From positions 2,406,501 to 2,470,500 of the forward strand of contig JABELC010000001.1 in NCBI GenBank assembly GCA_028455995.1: a DNA stretch of 64,000 bases, written 5' to 3'. A model generated the notes under the pieces. That model was not told where the DNA came from, made no database searches, and worked only from the letters and a program-made list of their open reading frames with translations. Position numbers and translations under genes: made by a program. Numbering within the stretch: the stretch's first letter is position 1; the number at the start of each line of letters is the position of its first letter. Below are positions 24,374 through 34,666 of the stretch, piece by piece. Source of the stretch: Scleromitrula shiraiana (lineage: Eukaryota > Ascomycota > Leotiomycetes > Helotiales > Sclerotiniaceae).

Positions 24374-25534
24374 ATGTTTCGATCAATTATTTCACCAAGA
24401 ACAATATATACACCAATCCGAAATTCTTTTCTCAAATCAACACTTCCCAATATCTCTAGAACAATGGCTTCCAGTGCTGCAAGTAACGAATATTTGAGAA
24501 GCAGTAAGCTTTTCGATATCTCAAATTATACTGCCATTGTTACCGGTGGTGGCTCAGGTATGTTGCTCCGTGTTTCTGTTTGCATTGGCAAAACACCTAA
24601 CTATCACAGGTATTGGATTGATGATTACACAGACTTTGGTGGCGAATGGAGCAACAGTCTATATCACTGGTCGTAGAAAGGAAGCTTTAGAAAATGTTGT
24701 CAAACACTACAGCACTGGACCTGGGAAAATCATTGCGTGAGTGACCTCTTGTATCGTATATAATTTTCACTGGTCATTGCTGATATATATTAGATTACCG
24801 GGTGATATTACCAAGAAAGAAGATGTTCAGCGTTTAGCAAAGGAAGTCGATAGCAAAAGTTCTGGTGGAATCCACCTCCTTGTCAATAATGCTGGAATTG
24901 CACGAGATGACAACACTAAATATTCCAATGGTGCCCCCGATTTCAATGTTAGTAATTCAATATTCTGGTAATTCAATACCCAGCTAACAGACGACAGTCC
25001 GCCCAATCCATTTCCGACCACCTCATGAAATCCGATCCATCATCATGGGCCTCCACATTCGAGACAAACGTGACATCCCAATTTTTCGTCACCGCAGCCT
25101 TCCTGCCTCTCCTTAGTAAAGCTGTTCCTGCCACCAAATCTAGCACTCCCGGCTTCTCGCCCTCTATCATCAACACCACCAGTATTTCCGGTGTCATGAA
25201 AGGCTCCTCATCAGGACAATTCGCCTATGCATCTTCAAAAGCTGCATTCCTTCACCTCACAAGAATGATGGCCACAACACTCGTACAAACCGGTATCAGA
25301 GTGAATTCCATCGCACCTGGAGTCTTCCCCTCGGAAATGACAACAGGTGATAGTGATGAGAAGAACAAGAGTAAGATGAGTACTGAGGCTTCTAATCCAA
25401 GTGGCAGGTATGGCCATGACACTGATATGGGTGCTTGTGTGTTGTTTTTGGCGGGTCCGGCAAGCGGTTTCTTGAATGGTCAGGTGGTTTATCCGGATGG
25501 AGGAAACATTTTGATGAGTCCTGCTTGCACTTAA
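24374..25534 (+). CDS. Short-chain dehydrogenase/reductase, possible mitochondrial form
   Basis: Exons 24374-24557, 24610-24736, 24794-24947 and 24998-25534 give 333 residues. This is a classical SDR: TGGGSGIG binds the nicotinamide cofactor, NNAG stabilises the sheet, and Ser, Tyr and Lys of the active site lie in NTTSISG and YASSK. The motif TGRR after the second strand suggests NADPH preference. Fungal annotations of this type often read 3-oxoacyl-ACP reductase or rhamnolipid-type reductase, but the substrate cannot be inferred. The first 30 residues (MFRSIISPRTIYTPIRNS) are Arg-rich and amphipathic like a mitochondrial presequence. A second in-frame ATG at 24464 (RTMASSAAS) in a better initiation context would give a form without it. 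Confidence 0.88.
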
Positions 25535-26542
25535 TTTTATTGACTTATGTTTAATTATAATTCATCTTTGAGACTCCTTTTTCATCACTGAAATGATGTT
25601 TTCGTTAAATCTATGCTATATAAAGGGTGGTCTTATTGCATAGTTCCAACGAATAATGGTATTATATACAAACCGCAGTGCAACAGATCATGAGTCACAT
25701 CTAAAGAGTTTATGGACACTCAAAGCAAGCATTTCAAGGTTCCTCATGACATTTTTTCATATTTTTAGATTCACTCACTGATAGTGGTGCAAATATATAT
25801 ATGAGTGATAGCCCACCCTCTGTTATTCGCACGATTCAATCATTTATATACAAGAGTAGATATAGCTCAGTCACTACCAAAATCTGGGTAGTTTCATAAA
25901 TGAGTAGCTACAATAATGTAAAATAGTAAAACCATCATGGCCATGAAGATTTGCGGTAACAAACATCCACCAAACCACGCATGACACACCTCAATCCTCA
26001 GGTAAACATCTCGCTCACACGCAAGAAGCACCCAAGGTGTATTTTCGCAGTAAAAAACGACTCTAGTAAATCTGCCTACCATTACCACTCCCCACCCCCT
26101 TTTCCATTACCTTCCTTCGCCTTCAAATTTCTTAAACATACAATCAACTTATTCTATTATCAAACTCTTCCCTTTTCGAAACATCTTTCCGCTTCCAAAC
26201 TTCCAGCAACTCAATCCCGAGTACATAGGCCGATAACAATATTTCGCATCACATTCACTGAAACGCTTCGATACAATAAACTTATCCACGCATTTCAGAC
26301 TATTAGCAGAATAACAATAGAGGAGAGTGAAATATAAAATCAGGCAAACTACGCCGATGGAATAGTGGAAGAGAGAAGAAAGAAAGAAAGAAAAGAAGAG
26401 AAAAGTTAGGGAGAAATATATTAGGACTGCTCAACTCAACTCATTTATTCTCCTCCTTATTTGCCCCATAATAAAGAAACTAGGATCGAAAAAAAAGGGA
26501 AAGACAGGCAAACAGACACTTGTTTCAAGATACACTTCAACA
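25535..26542. other. Intergenic, no gene seen
   Basis: This 1 kb AT-rich spacer contains a GAAA-rich purine run at about 26370-26400. The 118-codon frame at 25981-26337 is low-complexity and lacks family resemblance. Confidence 0.5.
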
Positions 26543-27181
26543 ATGAACCGGAATACGGGGCCTATCAATGCCTGGTCTCCCCACCCCCGGGATAATACCC
26601 AATATTTTCCACGCCGCCAACTTGCTCTTCTTCCTCCACCCCCTCCTCGCCGCCCCTCTTCAGATGCCCGCGCCCAAGAACGCAAACAAAAAGCAGAAGA
26701 ATTCTTCGAGCTCCAACTCCATCTCTCCCGCCCCCCAGACCCCAACTCCGACCCAAACCTCCACCCCGAAACCCCCACCACCCCTCCCACCCACTTCTCC
26801 CTCCGCCACTCCATCCAAACTCTGACCTCCTACATCCTGCCCATCACCAAAGTCACCAGAACTATCACCAAAGTCACCAAGACTATCACCTCTCTCCTCC
26901 TCTTCTTCCCACGCCTCATAGTCAATATATTCAAGCAACTCCGACACTTGTATTGGAAATGGGATATTGGGGGCATAAGATGGGGGTATTTGATACTAGC
27001 GGGGGTGATTTGTTGGATTTTGCCTGGGGTGGGGACCGGGGGGAATGGGAATGTGGCAGTGGGAGAGATAAGGAAGGGGTCGGAGGGAATGGAACCGCTT
27101 TGGGTGGTTAAGGTTAGGAATTGTAGGAGTATGGGGGGGTTGTTGGGGGCGGGGGAGAGGGGGGAGGTGATGGTCAGGTAG
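26543..27181 (+). CDS. Hypothetical proline-rich protein with a membrane segment
   Basis: A single open frame of 212 residues starts with ATG in an adequate context (CAACAATGA). I do not recognise it. The first ~100 residues are rich in Pro and charged residues (LALLPPPPPRRPSSDARAQERK). A hydrophobic amphipathic stretch follows (TSLLLFFPRLIVNIF), then one probable membrane helix at about 150-165 (YLILAGVICWILPGV) and a Gly-rich tail. Base composition is markedly more C-rich and G-rich than the flanks. Opposite-strand frames overlap most of it, so coding status rests on composition and start context only. An unspliced orphan membrane protein is the simplest reading. Confidence 0.45.
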   Translation: MNRNTGPINAWSPHPRDNTQYFPRRQLALLPPPPPRRPSSDARAQERKQKAEEFFELQLHLSRPPDPNSDPNLHPETPTTPPTHFSLRHSIQTLTSYILPITKVTRTITKVTKTITSLLLFFPRLIVNIFKQLRHLYWKWDIGGIRWGYLILAGVICWILPGVGTGGNGNVAVGEIRKGSEGMEPLWVVKVRNCRSMGGLLGAGERGEVMVR

Positions 27182-27586
27182 ATTGGTGGTGTGAGAGTTG
27201 GAATTGGAATTGGTATTGGTGGAGTTTGACGGGACTTTGTTGAAATTGGATGGATATATTTCCTTTTTTTCGTTTGTGTTCTTTTTGTTTGAAGAGTTGG
27301 TGTTTATGACGAGATTTTTGTATTTCCTGAATTGTGTATTTGGCAGCTGGCGGGTTGGAGTTTTGTGTAAATTCTCACACTACTCCAAGAGTATGTTCGA
27401 ATTTTGGCTGTTTCACCCGCATATAATGGTTCTGCTTTTGATAAAATAATTTCACTCGACAATTGCATTTGGAAGGGTAATAATGAATATGGACAATGGA
27501 ACTCAGTGCATTATACATACTCATCCCGAGTTATCTATCAAGGTGGAGGGAATCAATACAACAAGGAGAAAGCCTACACAACCGCT
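27182..27586. other. Intergenic between convergent ends
   Basis: This spacer holds T-rich sequence downstream of the orphan gene and the 3' flank of the succinyl-CoA ligase gene. No gene is seen. Confidence 0.5.
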
Positions 27587-29073
27587 CTAAATGCCCAAGG
27601 AAAATTCAACACCAACATCGATATCACGAGCTAGTAGCGATTAGTAATGGGATTCTATTTAACAAGAATGGAATTAAACTTACCCATCTTTACAACCTTT
27701 GAGAATTGTACAGCCTTCTCTGCTGCGCTTTGCAAGTCATCAATGGAGAAGATCTTAAGACCAGACTCATTAATCAACTTGTGTGCAGCCTCCATATTTG
27801 TTCCCTGTAATCTAGCAATAATTGGGATTCTAAGGTTCATGCTCTCAACAGTGCTGATGAGACCCTTAGCAATAGCATCACATCGTACGATACCACCGAA
27901 GATGTTAACGAAGATGGCAGTGACCTTGGGGTCGCTAGTGATAAGAGTGAAAGCCTCCTTGATGGCTTGTGGGGTGGCTCCACCTCCAACGTCGAGGAAG
28001 TTGGCTGGCTCTCCACCATTGAGCTTGATGATGTCCATGGTAGCCATGGCAAGACCGGCACCGTTCACTAAGCATCCAATGTCACCTCCGAGCTTGATGA
28101 AGTTAAGACCAGATTCTGCGGCACGGACTTCCTCGGCATCTTCTTGGGTGGTATCGCGCCATTCGAAGACTTCCTTTTGACGGAACTCGGCATTGTCATC
28201 GAAACCAAGTTTGGCGTCCATGGCAAGAACCTTATGATCCGAGGTCTCAGAGAGAGGGTTAATCTCGATTTGAGTAGCATCCTTCTCCATGAAGATCTTG
28301 TAAAGCTTTTGGATGGTGTCCTTGGCATCCTCGATACATTGCTCACTGAAACCGATATCAGTAGCAATCTTTCGGGCAACATCATCAGTAACACCCTTGT
28401 GGATATCAACGTAGGTAGTAGTGATTGCGTTGGGGCTTTCCTTTGCAACAGTCTCGATATCCATTCCACCTTGTGACGAAGACACAATGACGGGTCCTTG
28501 AGAAGCACGATCCATGAGAATGGCGAGATAGAATTCCCGACGGGCGAACTTGCGTTCACAAATGTAGACTGAGTTACAGATACGTCCACCAGCACCAGTT
28601 TGCTTGGTGACAAGCTTGTGTCCGATCATTTGGTCTGCGAACATCCTGGCCTCAGTTGGGGAGTAGATGACACGGACACCTCCTTTCAAGCCATTGTCGA
28701 AAGTACCCTTTCCTCGACCACCTGCAAGAACTTGTGCCTTAATAACCATATCGTCTCCGCCAATCTTCTTAGCAATTGCTTCGGCCTCGGCCGCAGTTTT
28801 CGCAACAGATCCATCTGGGACGCCGATTCCATACTGTATTCTGATCAGCTTCGTCTCCGACTGTGCAACTGGCAATTGCGTACTTTTCTCAACAGATCTG
28901 CTGAAAGATATTCATGTATGCTCAGAGCTCTCTTTTGTTGCGCAGCTCCAACTAATCGCGATGGGGTAGAGATCTAAAGCCGTGTTAATTTCGTTCGATG
29001 ATAAGAGGGTGAAATTTACTCTGCTGGCCTTCAAGGCCGCTGCAAGAGGCTGACTTCTAGCTAACTTGAACAT
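27587..29073 (-). CDS. Succinyl-CoA ligase beta subunit, mitochondrial
   Basis: Exons 29073-29020, 28973-28884, 28833-27684 and 27630-27587 give 445 residues. The presequence MFKLARSQPLAAALKASR and the following Arg-containing stretch fit mitochondrial import. The mature protein starts near ALSIHEYLSADLLRKYGIGVPDG, an ATP-grasp beginning. Signature segments include KAQVLAGGRGKGTFDNGLKGGV, EINPLSE (metal-binding) and NGAGLAMATMDIIKLNGG. The last exon adds RDIDVGVEFSLGI, typical of the family; stopping at the in-frame TAA of the preceding exon's read-through would lose it. The enzyme converts succinyl-CoA to succinate with substrate-level ATP (or GTP) formation in the matrix and pairs with an alpha subunit not in this window. 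The yeast counterpart is LSC2. It shares a 264-base divergent promoter with the lysine-rich gene. Confidence 0.96.
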
Positions 29074-29337
29074 ATTGGCGAATATTATGGGTGAAAGACA
29101 ACAACACCGTCTTTCTAATCTTGACCAGATCTTTTTTTCGGTGGTTGATAGATAGATCTTGTCCCGTTGCTAAAACGGGACTTTGCGAAGCTCTATACGG
29201 TAAGCGTGTAGGGCCGAGAACGCTAAATTCACGTGCGATAGATTCATTTTATTTTTATGTACAGAAATATACTTTGCGCGACGCCATCATCCTCAGATCC
29301 CCGCGATTTTAAATCTTGCCATAGAGAGTAAAGAATC

Positions 29338-30546
29338 ATGGTGATTTTTTCAAATCCTGACGACCCGGAGTTGGCTCCGTACAAGAAGGAAACATGGGAG
29401 GAATTCAACGCCAAAATGAATCGCATTCAACTGGCCCTCGCAAAACGTGAAGCCATCGCAGAAAAGATTCTGGCAAAATATCCAACCGACAGACGTCGCA
29501 AAACCCAAGAAGAAATCGACGCAGAAGATGCGAAGTGGTTCCCTCCGGGTCCCGGAAATCAATCGATCGATGACGATCCTGCTTTTCAAAAATATCTCAA
29601 ACCTGTAGAAGAACGCAATAGAAAATCACTTCGCGACAGGTTACTTCCCTCGAATGAGTTGAAGGCTAGCAAGGCGAGAGATGCGGAGGAGAAAGCTGCG
29701 AGTGCGAAGAGGGCCTTAGCGGCTGCTAGTAGCGATGAGGAAGAGGGTCGATCTGGATTAGGCAAGGCGAAGAAACTAAAATCGAAGCATGGAAAGGCGA
29801 ATACTGGGGATGATGAGAAACCTTTGATCAATAAAGCTCTGCTTGCTCAATGCAACGAGGAAGAAGGAAAGGAATTGGTCAATAAAGCACTTCTTGCTCA
29901 ACAGAACCAAGAGGAGGATGATGATACTGCAAATTTGGAGTCAACATCGAAGAAGTCCAGGAAAAAGAAGAATAAAAAGTCAAAGCAGAAGAATGCGCCA
30001 GCCGAAGGAGATGTCCACGCTGATGATGTAGATGAGAAGCCAGCAGATGTTGTAAACGGGGATAAGATGGACGTAGACGGAGAAGCTTTCAACACATTCC
30101 ACAGCAAACCTCTCATAGTCAAAACCAAAAGCAAAGCACCCACCGACAACGAAGAAGCCTACGAGGGTGAAGGCGAAGCAGAGCAACAATCAGACGACGA
30201 AAGAAAAGCCCGACAAGAAGCGAAAAGACTATTAAAATCATTGAGAAAGAAGGAGAAGAAACAAAAGAAGAGAGAGCAGGTTTTGAAGATGGAGATTGAT
30301 TCTGAAGAGCAAAACAATAGTGAGCAGAAGACGGAGGAGAAGAGCGATGATGATACCCCGGAGGCGGAACAGTTGTTGGGGAAGAAGCAGAAGAAAGAAA
30401 AGCAGAGGGAGAAAGAGTCGTTGGTGAAGATGGATGTAGATGATGTTGAGGAGGGACAGGAATCAGAGGCGGTGCTGAAGGAGGAGAGTAGCAAGAAGAA
30501 GAAACATAAGAAAAAGAAGTTTAAGGCTGCTGAGGCAGGTGCTTGA
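29338..30546 (+). CDS. Lysine/glutamate-rich protein of unknown function
   Basis: A single-exon frame of 402 residues begins at ATG 29338. I do not recognise a catalytic fold. The first ~110 residues look structured and probably conserved (NPDDPELAPYKKETWEEFNA, then KWFPPGPGNQSIDDDPAFQKYL). The rest is a highly charged low-complexity tail with Lys clusters (KKSRKKKNKKSKQKN; SSKKKKHKKKKFK), suggesting nuclear or nucleolar location. A 51-base tandem duplication at 29818-29919 encodes two copies of an (I/V)NKALLAQ unit. It is divergently transcribed from succinyl-CoA ligase. The function cannot be inferred; a ribosome-biogenesis-related role would suit the composition but is only a guess. Confidence 0.75.
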   Translation: MVIFSNPDDPELAPYKKETWEEFNAKMNRIQLALAKREAIAEKILAKYPTDRRRKTQEEIDAEDAKWFPPGPGNQSIDDDPAFQKYLKPVEERNRKSLRDRLLPSNELKASKARDAEEKAASAKRALAAASSDEEEGRSGLGKAKKLKSKHGKANTGDDEKPLINKALLAQCNEEEGKELVNKALLAQQNQEEDDDTANLESTSKKSRKKKNKKSKQKNAPAEGDVHADDVDEKPADVVNGDKMDVDGEAFNTFHSKPLIVKTKSKAPTDNEEAYEGEGEAEQQSDDERKARQEAKRLLKSLRKKEKKQKKREQVLKMEIDSEEQNNSEQKTEEKSDDDTPEAEQLLGKKQKKEKQREKESLVKMDVDDVEEGQESEAVLKEESSKKKKHKKKKFKAAEAGA

Positions 30547-31014
30547 GGAGAAGTTATATCGATTTGATATATACTTTGAGACATCGATTGAGTGAGAATT
30601 TTCTCACCAAATTTTAAGATCTCTCGTCGGTCCATTACTTCATTGCTACAGCATGACAATGATTTAGCCTCTTGCCGTAGCTTTTACTAATAAGAAACCA
30701 TTACGCCGATACACAATCCCATGCATAGCTTTGCTCCCGTCCAGATTGTGAATAGTATACAAATAGACCTTTAGGGCTGTTAACTCTTCTACTCTATCAA
30801 TAACAATGTTGAATCCCCTCACAAGTCATAAATCTAGCCCATCTCACCTACACAAGCCAGAATGCTATATACATCAATCCATATATACGTACATCAAACA
30901 CACCAATCATCACCATGATGATCATAATCCTACAAAACTCATACATATATGTCATTCCCCCAAGTCAGACCAAACCAAACCATTCACTTGCCCACTCCGC
31001 CATCCGATGCCACC
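30547..31014. other. Intergenic between convergent ends
   Basis: This 468-base spacer has no recognised element. The plus-strand frames near 30806-31300 are antisense shadows of the permease C-terminus or low-complexity. Confidence 0.5.
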
Positions 31015-33177
31015 TCACAGTACAACCTTCTTCTCTTGCAAACTACCCTCACTATTCCTCCCACTCCCATCATCCGTCAAAACCCTCCCCACCACCCCGC
31101 CCGGCCCCATAACCTGTCCATTATGTTCCGCCTCCTCGGCAGATACAACAGGAGGACCACTGAATTCTTTGCGTCCCCGAATTATGTACCATATAACGCT
31201 GATGGCGGCGAAGAAAATGAAGACTACGCTGGCATAGTTCATGCTGGTGGGGGTGACGGGGATGGCGGTTGGCATGCAGAAGAGGATGATGGCTAGGGAT
31301 ATCCACTGGGAGATGAGGTTATTAGTCAAGGAATCCAATGGGGACTTGGGAGGGAAAAATGGAGAGATAAAAGGGAACTTACAACAACAGTAACAGCATT
31401 AATAACAAACCCAAATCTCCCCAAAGAAAACGAAGCATGTCTCACAGCCTGTCTCCCCCTAATAAGATTAACCAAAATAGGAATACCATACGAGACCGAA
31501 AGACAAATAGTCGCCACACCCGTAAACGCATTAAAAGCGCTCGTAGAACCAAAATAGATACATCCCAATACGCAATCCACGATAGTGGAAAGCACAAGAC
31601 CCCAGAGAGGAATATCGTATTTGTGGTTGACGCGAGCCCAGATGTGGGAACCGGGGATGGCACCATCGCGCGCGAATGCATAGGTGCAGCGACTTGCGGC
31701 TGTGAGGGCGCCGACGCCGGCGAAGAAGAGAATTCCGAGGATTAGGAAGAGGAGCCCGAAGCCACCGGCGGCGGATCCGGTTACGGTTTTGAAGATGTAA
31801 CCGATTGGTTGGCCGTTGGCGACGCTTAGGATGGCGGTGACATCGGGGAGTACGAATCTTGGAGAGAGGTTAGTGTATGTTTGAGAATATGTGTGTGTAA
31901 GGTAATGAAAAAGAGGGTTTGTGGAATGGAATGTCGGAAATTCTTACAGTAAGGGGATCAAATATAATACTCCTGTTACGCCAGCAGCGAAAACGGATAA
32001 GACCATAGCCTTTGGAACCTCACGTTCAGGATTCTGAACTTCTTCACACATTGCAGCAACCCTACGTGATTAGAATGTCAACAAATATGCATCAAGCTAA
32101 TGCTTCTGGTGGGACTATAGCATCTTAGAACTTTGAGCTCAATTGCTCAGATCAAAATGCTAATTGGGGATTTTCAAACAAAACATGCCAATGCATGTGG
32201 AGGGCATCAATTACTCACATTCCATAACCAGTCAACGTATCTATAGCATGTCAGTAACTTGTAGTAAGGGTATTTGAGGAGGATGGCTCACAAGCAGCCT
32301 GTAGTAAACCAACAAACCAAGCCCACCCAGATGGCCATCCAGAGGCAGAGGCATCGAAGTGTGTAAATACGAATTCCGCATTTCGACGACTGTCAGACAT
32401 GACTAGGAGTGTTACTATAATGATTATCACAGATGCTGAGGTCCAATAAATGCAGATCTTGTTGATAAGATCCAGATATTTGGAACCAAAGACATTAACT
32501 GAGAATGCAATGGCCATGACGGCCCAGAACATAAGGACTGTTTGCCATGCACTAGCAACGAAGTCTTCATTCCATAATGTGATAGAACTCAATATCAATT
32601 GTGCACCCTGTAAAGATAAGTATATGGTTATCAGTCATTCAATGGAATTTTACGTACAGAAAAGTTGATAGATAATGTCACGGTCCAGTTACCAACCAGA
32701 GTCAACCAGCCGGTAATCCAAGAGACTACTGGGGCGTACTTTTTAGTACTAAGCATAGCTGACCAGTAGCTGTAATCAACAGTCAGTTGTCATTCATACA
32801 ATGAGGTTCACCCGCGGGAAATGGAGGTGGTCATTTGTGTTGACTTACTAGACTCCACCAGAAGTTGGATACACACTACAAATTTCCGCCAGTGATGCAG
32901 CGATAGCAAGTGATATACAGGATACAAAGATCCATCCATATAATACTGTCACAGATTGACCATCGGTCAATGAATAAGCAAAGGTTGTACTAAGACCAAA
33001 AGGTACCGCCATAATGGCAAAAGACCTGAATTTTTGGGTTAGAAATTGACTTTCACATGTAATCTATGGTATTGCATACAAGCCTAATATGCTCATCATA
33101 CTGAGAGAACGAGGTAATTCGGCCGTATAGCCCATATTTGCCAGTGCGGCATCTTGCTCTGAGGTTCCAATCGCCAT
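31015..33177 (-). CDS. APC-superfamily permease (GABA/choline transporter type)
   Basis: Exons 33177-33080, 33025-32849, 32769-32658, 32607-32292, 32240-32219, 32061-31948, 31857-31383 and 31305-31015 give 534 residues, one of them only 22 nt. The N-terminus DAALANMGYTAELPRSLSMM and the following LSFAIMAVPFGLSTT are typical of the fungal GABA/choline permease branch of the amino acid-polyamine-organocation superfamily (UGA4/HNM1 relatives). About 12 hydrophobic segments are present, including YPTSGGVYYWSAML and EVQNPEREVPKAM, a conserved family loop. It is probably a plasma-membrane importer of GABA, choline or related amines; the substrate is undetermined. The ATG at 33177 is the first in frame, but an additional upstream exon is possible because the frame stays open to an AG site about 20 nt upstream. 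A GATAAG motif at 33770-33775 could suggest nitrogen regulation, weakly. Confidence 0.88.
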
Positions 33178-34666
33178 GATTGCATATGAAAAAATCTAAC
33201 GCAAAGTAAAAGTAAGATGTACAGAGTGTTAAACCAGTGACAAGAGGGGGGAACAGCTTATAAGGTAGATGGAGATGTTGAGATCTCCAATACTGCCAGC
33301 TAAGAAATGATGAATGTAAGATAGATAGGTTTGATTACGGTGAAGTGCCATGCACCCACAAGAGAGAATGAGGCCGGTTCAAATGATAAAGATAGAACTA
33401 AAGAATGGAATGATTGATAACGGATGAGATAACGTGTAAATATCGGAGAAATCCCAGACTTTGTACAAAATACAAAATGCTTTGTCAAAGGCTCCTGTCA
33501 ATTTACAAGGAAGAATACTTAAGAGGAGAGGGATTTGGGGGCTAATATATCTATCTATGGTCAAATTTTGGTGGAGGGTCTGGATTTATTGTCCAAACAG
33601 ACACCGGATACCGAAATATGTTTAACAAACTTTCGTCAATAACGTAAGAGTAATAGATTAGGGGTAGAATCATCCCTGAGTAGTACAAAAGCTATTATTT
33701 TAGGACCAAGACTATAATGCAAGGCTACTAGAATTTGTATTGCAAGGTTGTGTGAAGAAGAGAAACTCTGATAAGCAATAATGAGAGAGAAATTAATTCT
33801 AATTCTAATGCTTTAGATGATTTGATATAATTGGACTGACTTCAGCCTTGTATCTTGGCTTGATTCCCCAGATCAAGATAATGAAAAGAAAGGGGGCGGA
33901 AAAGAGAGAGCGGAGATGTGTAGTAGTAGTGGATGGATGTCATTCGATCTTTGAAGATCTTATTACTGTTTTTGTGAATGATATAATTGACAATTATTTA
34001 TTAGTCTTGCCTACTCTATCATAATACTTATTAATACGTGGTGGCATTTCATTGAATGTTTGATAACAAGGTAGCTTCACTTACCACCAGAGTTTGTACA
34101 TGTATCCTTTGAATTCATTATATGATACTGTATTCTTAACAGTTGTAAAGTTGATGTTAACGTGTTGCCAATCATGTAGTATATACGGAATTCAGTCAAA
34201 ATGTAGATGTTTAGTAAAGTTCATAACTGTATTTCAAATACCTGAGTTGATGATAGTTGTATATATATGATTCATCTTTTATCTTCTTTTTCTTCTTCCT
34301 CTTCTTGTTCTTCTTCATGTTGACTCTTTTTTTATTGTTGAGTTGATGAGTTGTTCGTTCATTCTTTACCTACATCAGCAGCAATATTTCATCTGATCTT
34401 CTCCAAGAATTATGTTTCGGTAAATTTCCAATGCCGCTTAAACTTGCTTACTACTCATAATTCTATCGAGGGTTCAGTACACTACCACCTAGTAACAAGT
34501 AGTAAGTAGGTGGTGGGAATACGTAGTAAATTTGGCTTGGTTGAAAGATCAGATGCCAATTGTTCGAAAAAAAAAAAGGGTTATTCAATAAGGGTATCTA
34601 CTATACTCCTACTATTAAAACGTCACTATATTCTTTCTTCCTATTTCTTTTATTGCCAATCAAAAC
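33178..34666. promoter_or_regulatory. Divergent intergenic region, permease and SEY1
   Basis: This 1.5 kb spacer separates two 5' ends. It contains several GATA cores (GATAAG at 33770-33775) and a CT-rich tract at about 34278-34318 (repeats of TTCTTC). No gene is recognised in it. Confidence 0.5.

Noticed and set aside
27631..27683. Alternative C-terminus of succinyl-CoA ligase by reading through the last intron
   Set aside because: The donor GTAAGT and acceptor CTAG splice to RDIDVGVEFSLGI, the family-typical end; the read-through tail is not.
30159..30659. 166-codon Ser/Phe-rich minus-strand frame
   Set aside because: It is the antisense of the Lys/Glu-rich tail of the plus-strand gene; Ser/Phe/Leu richness is the expected complement.
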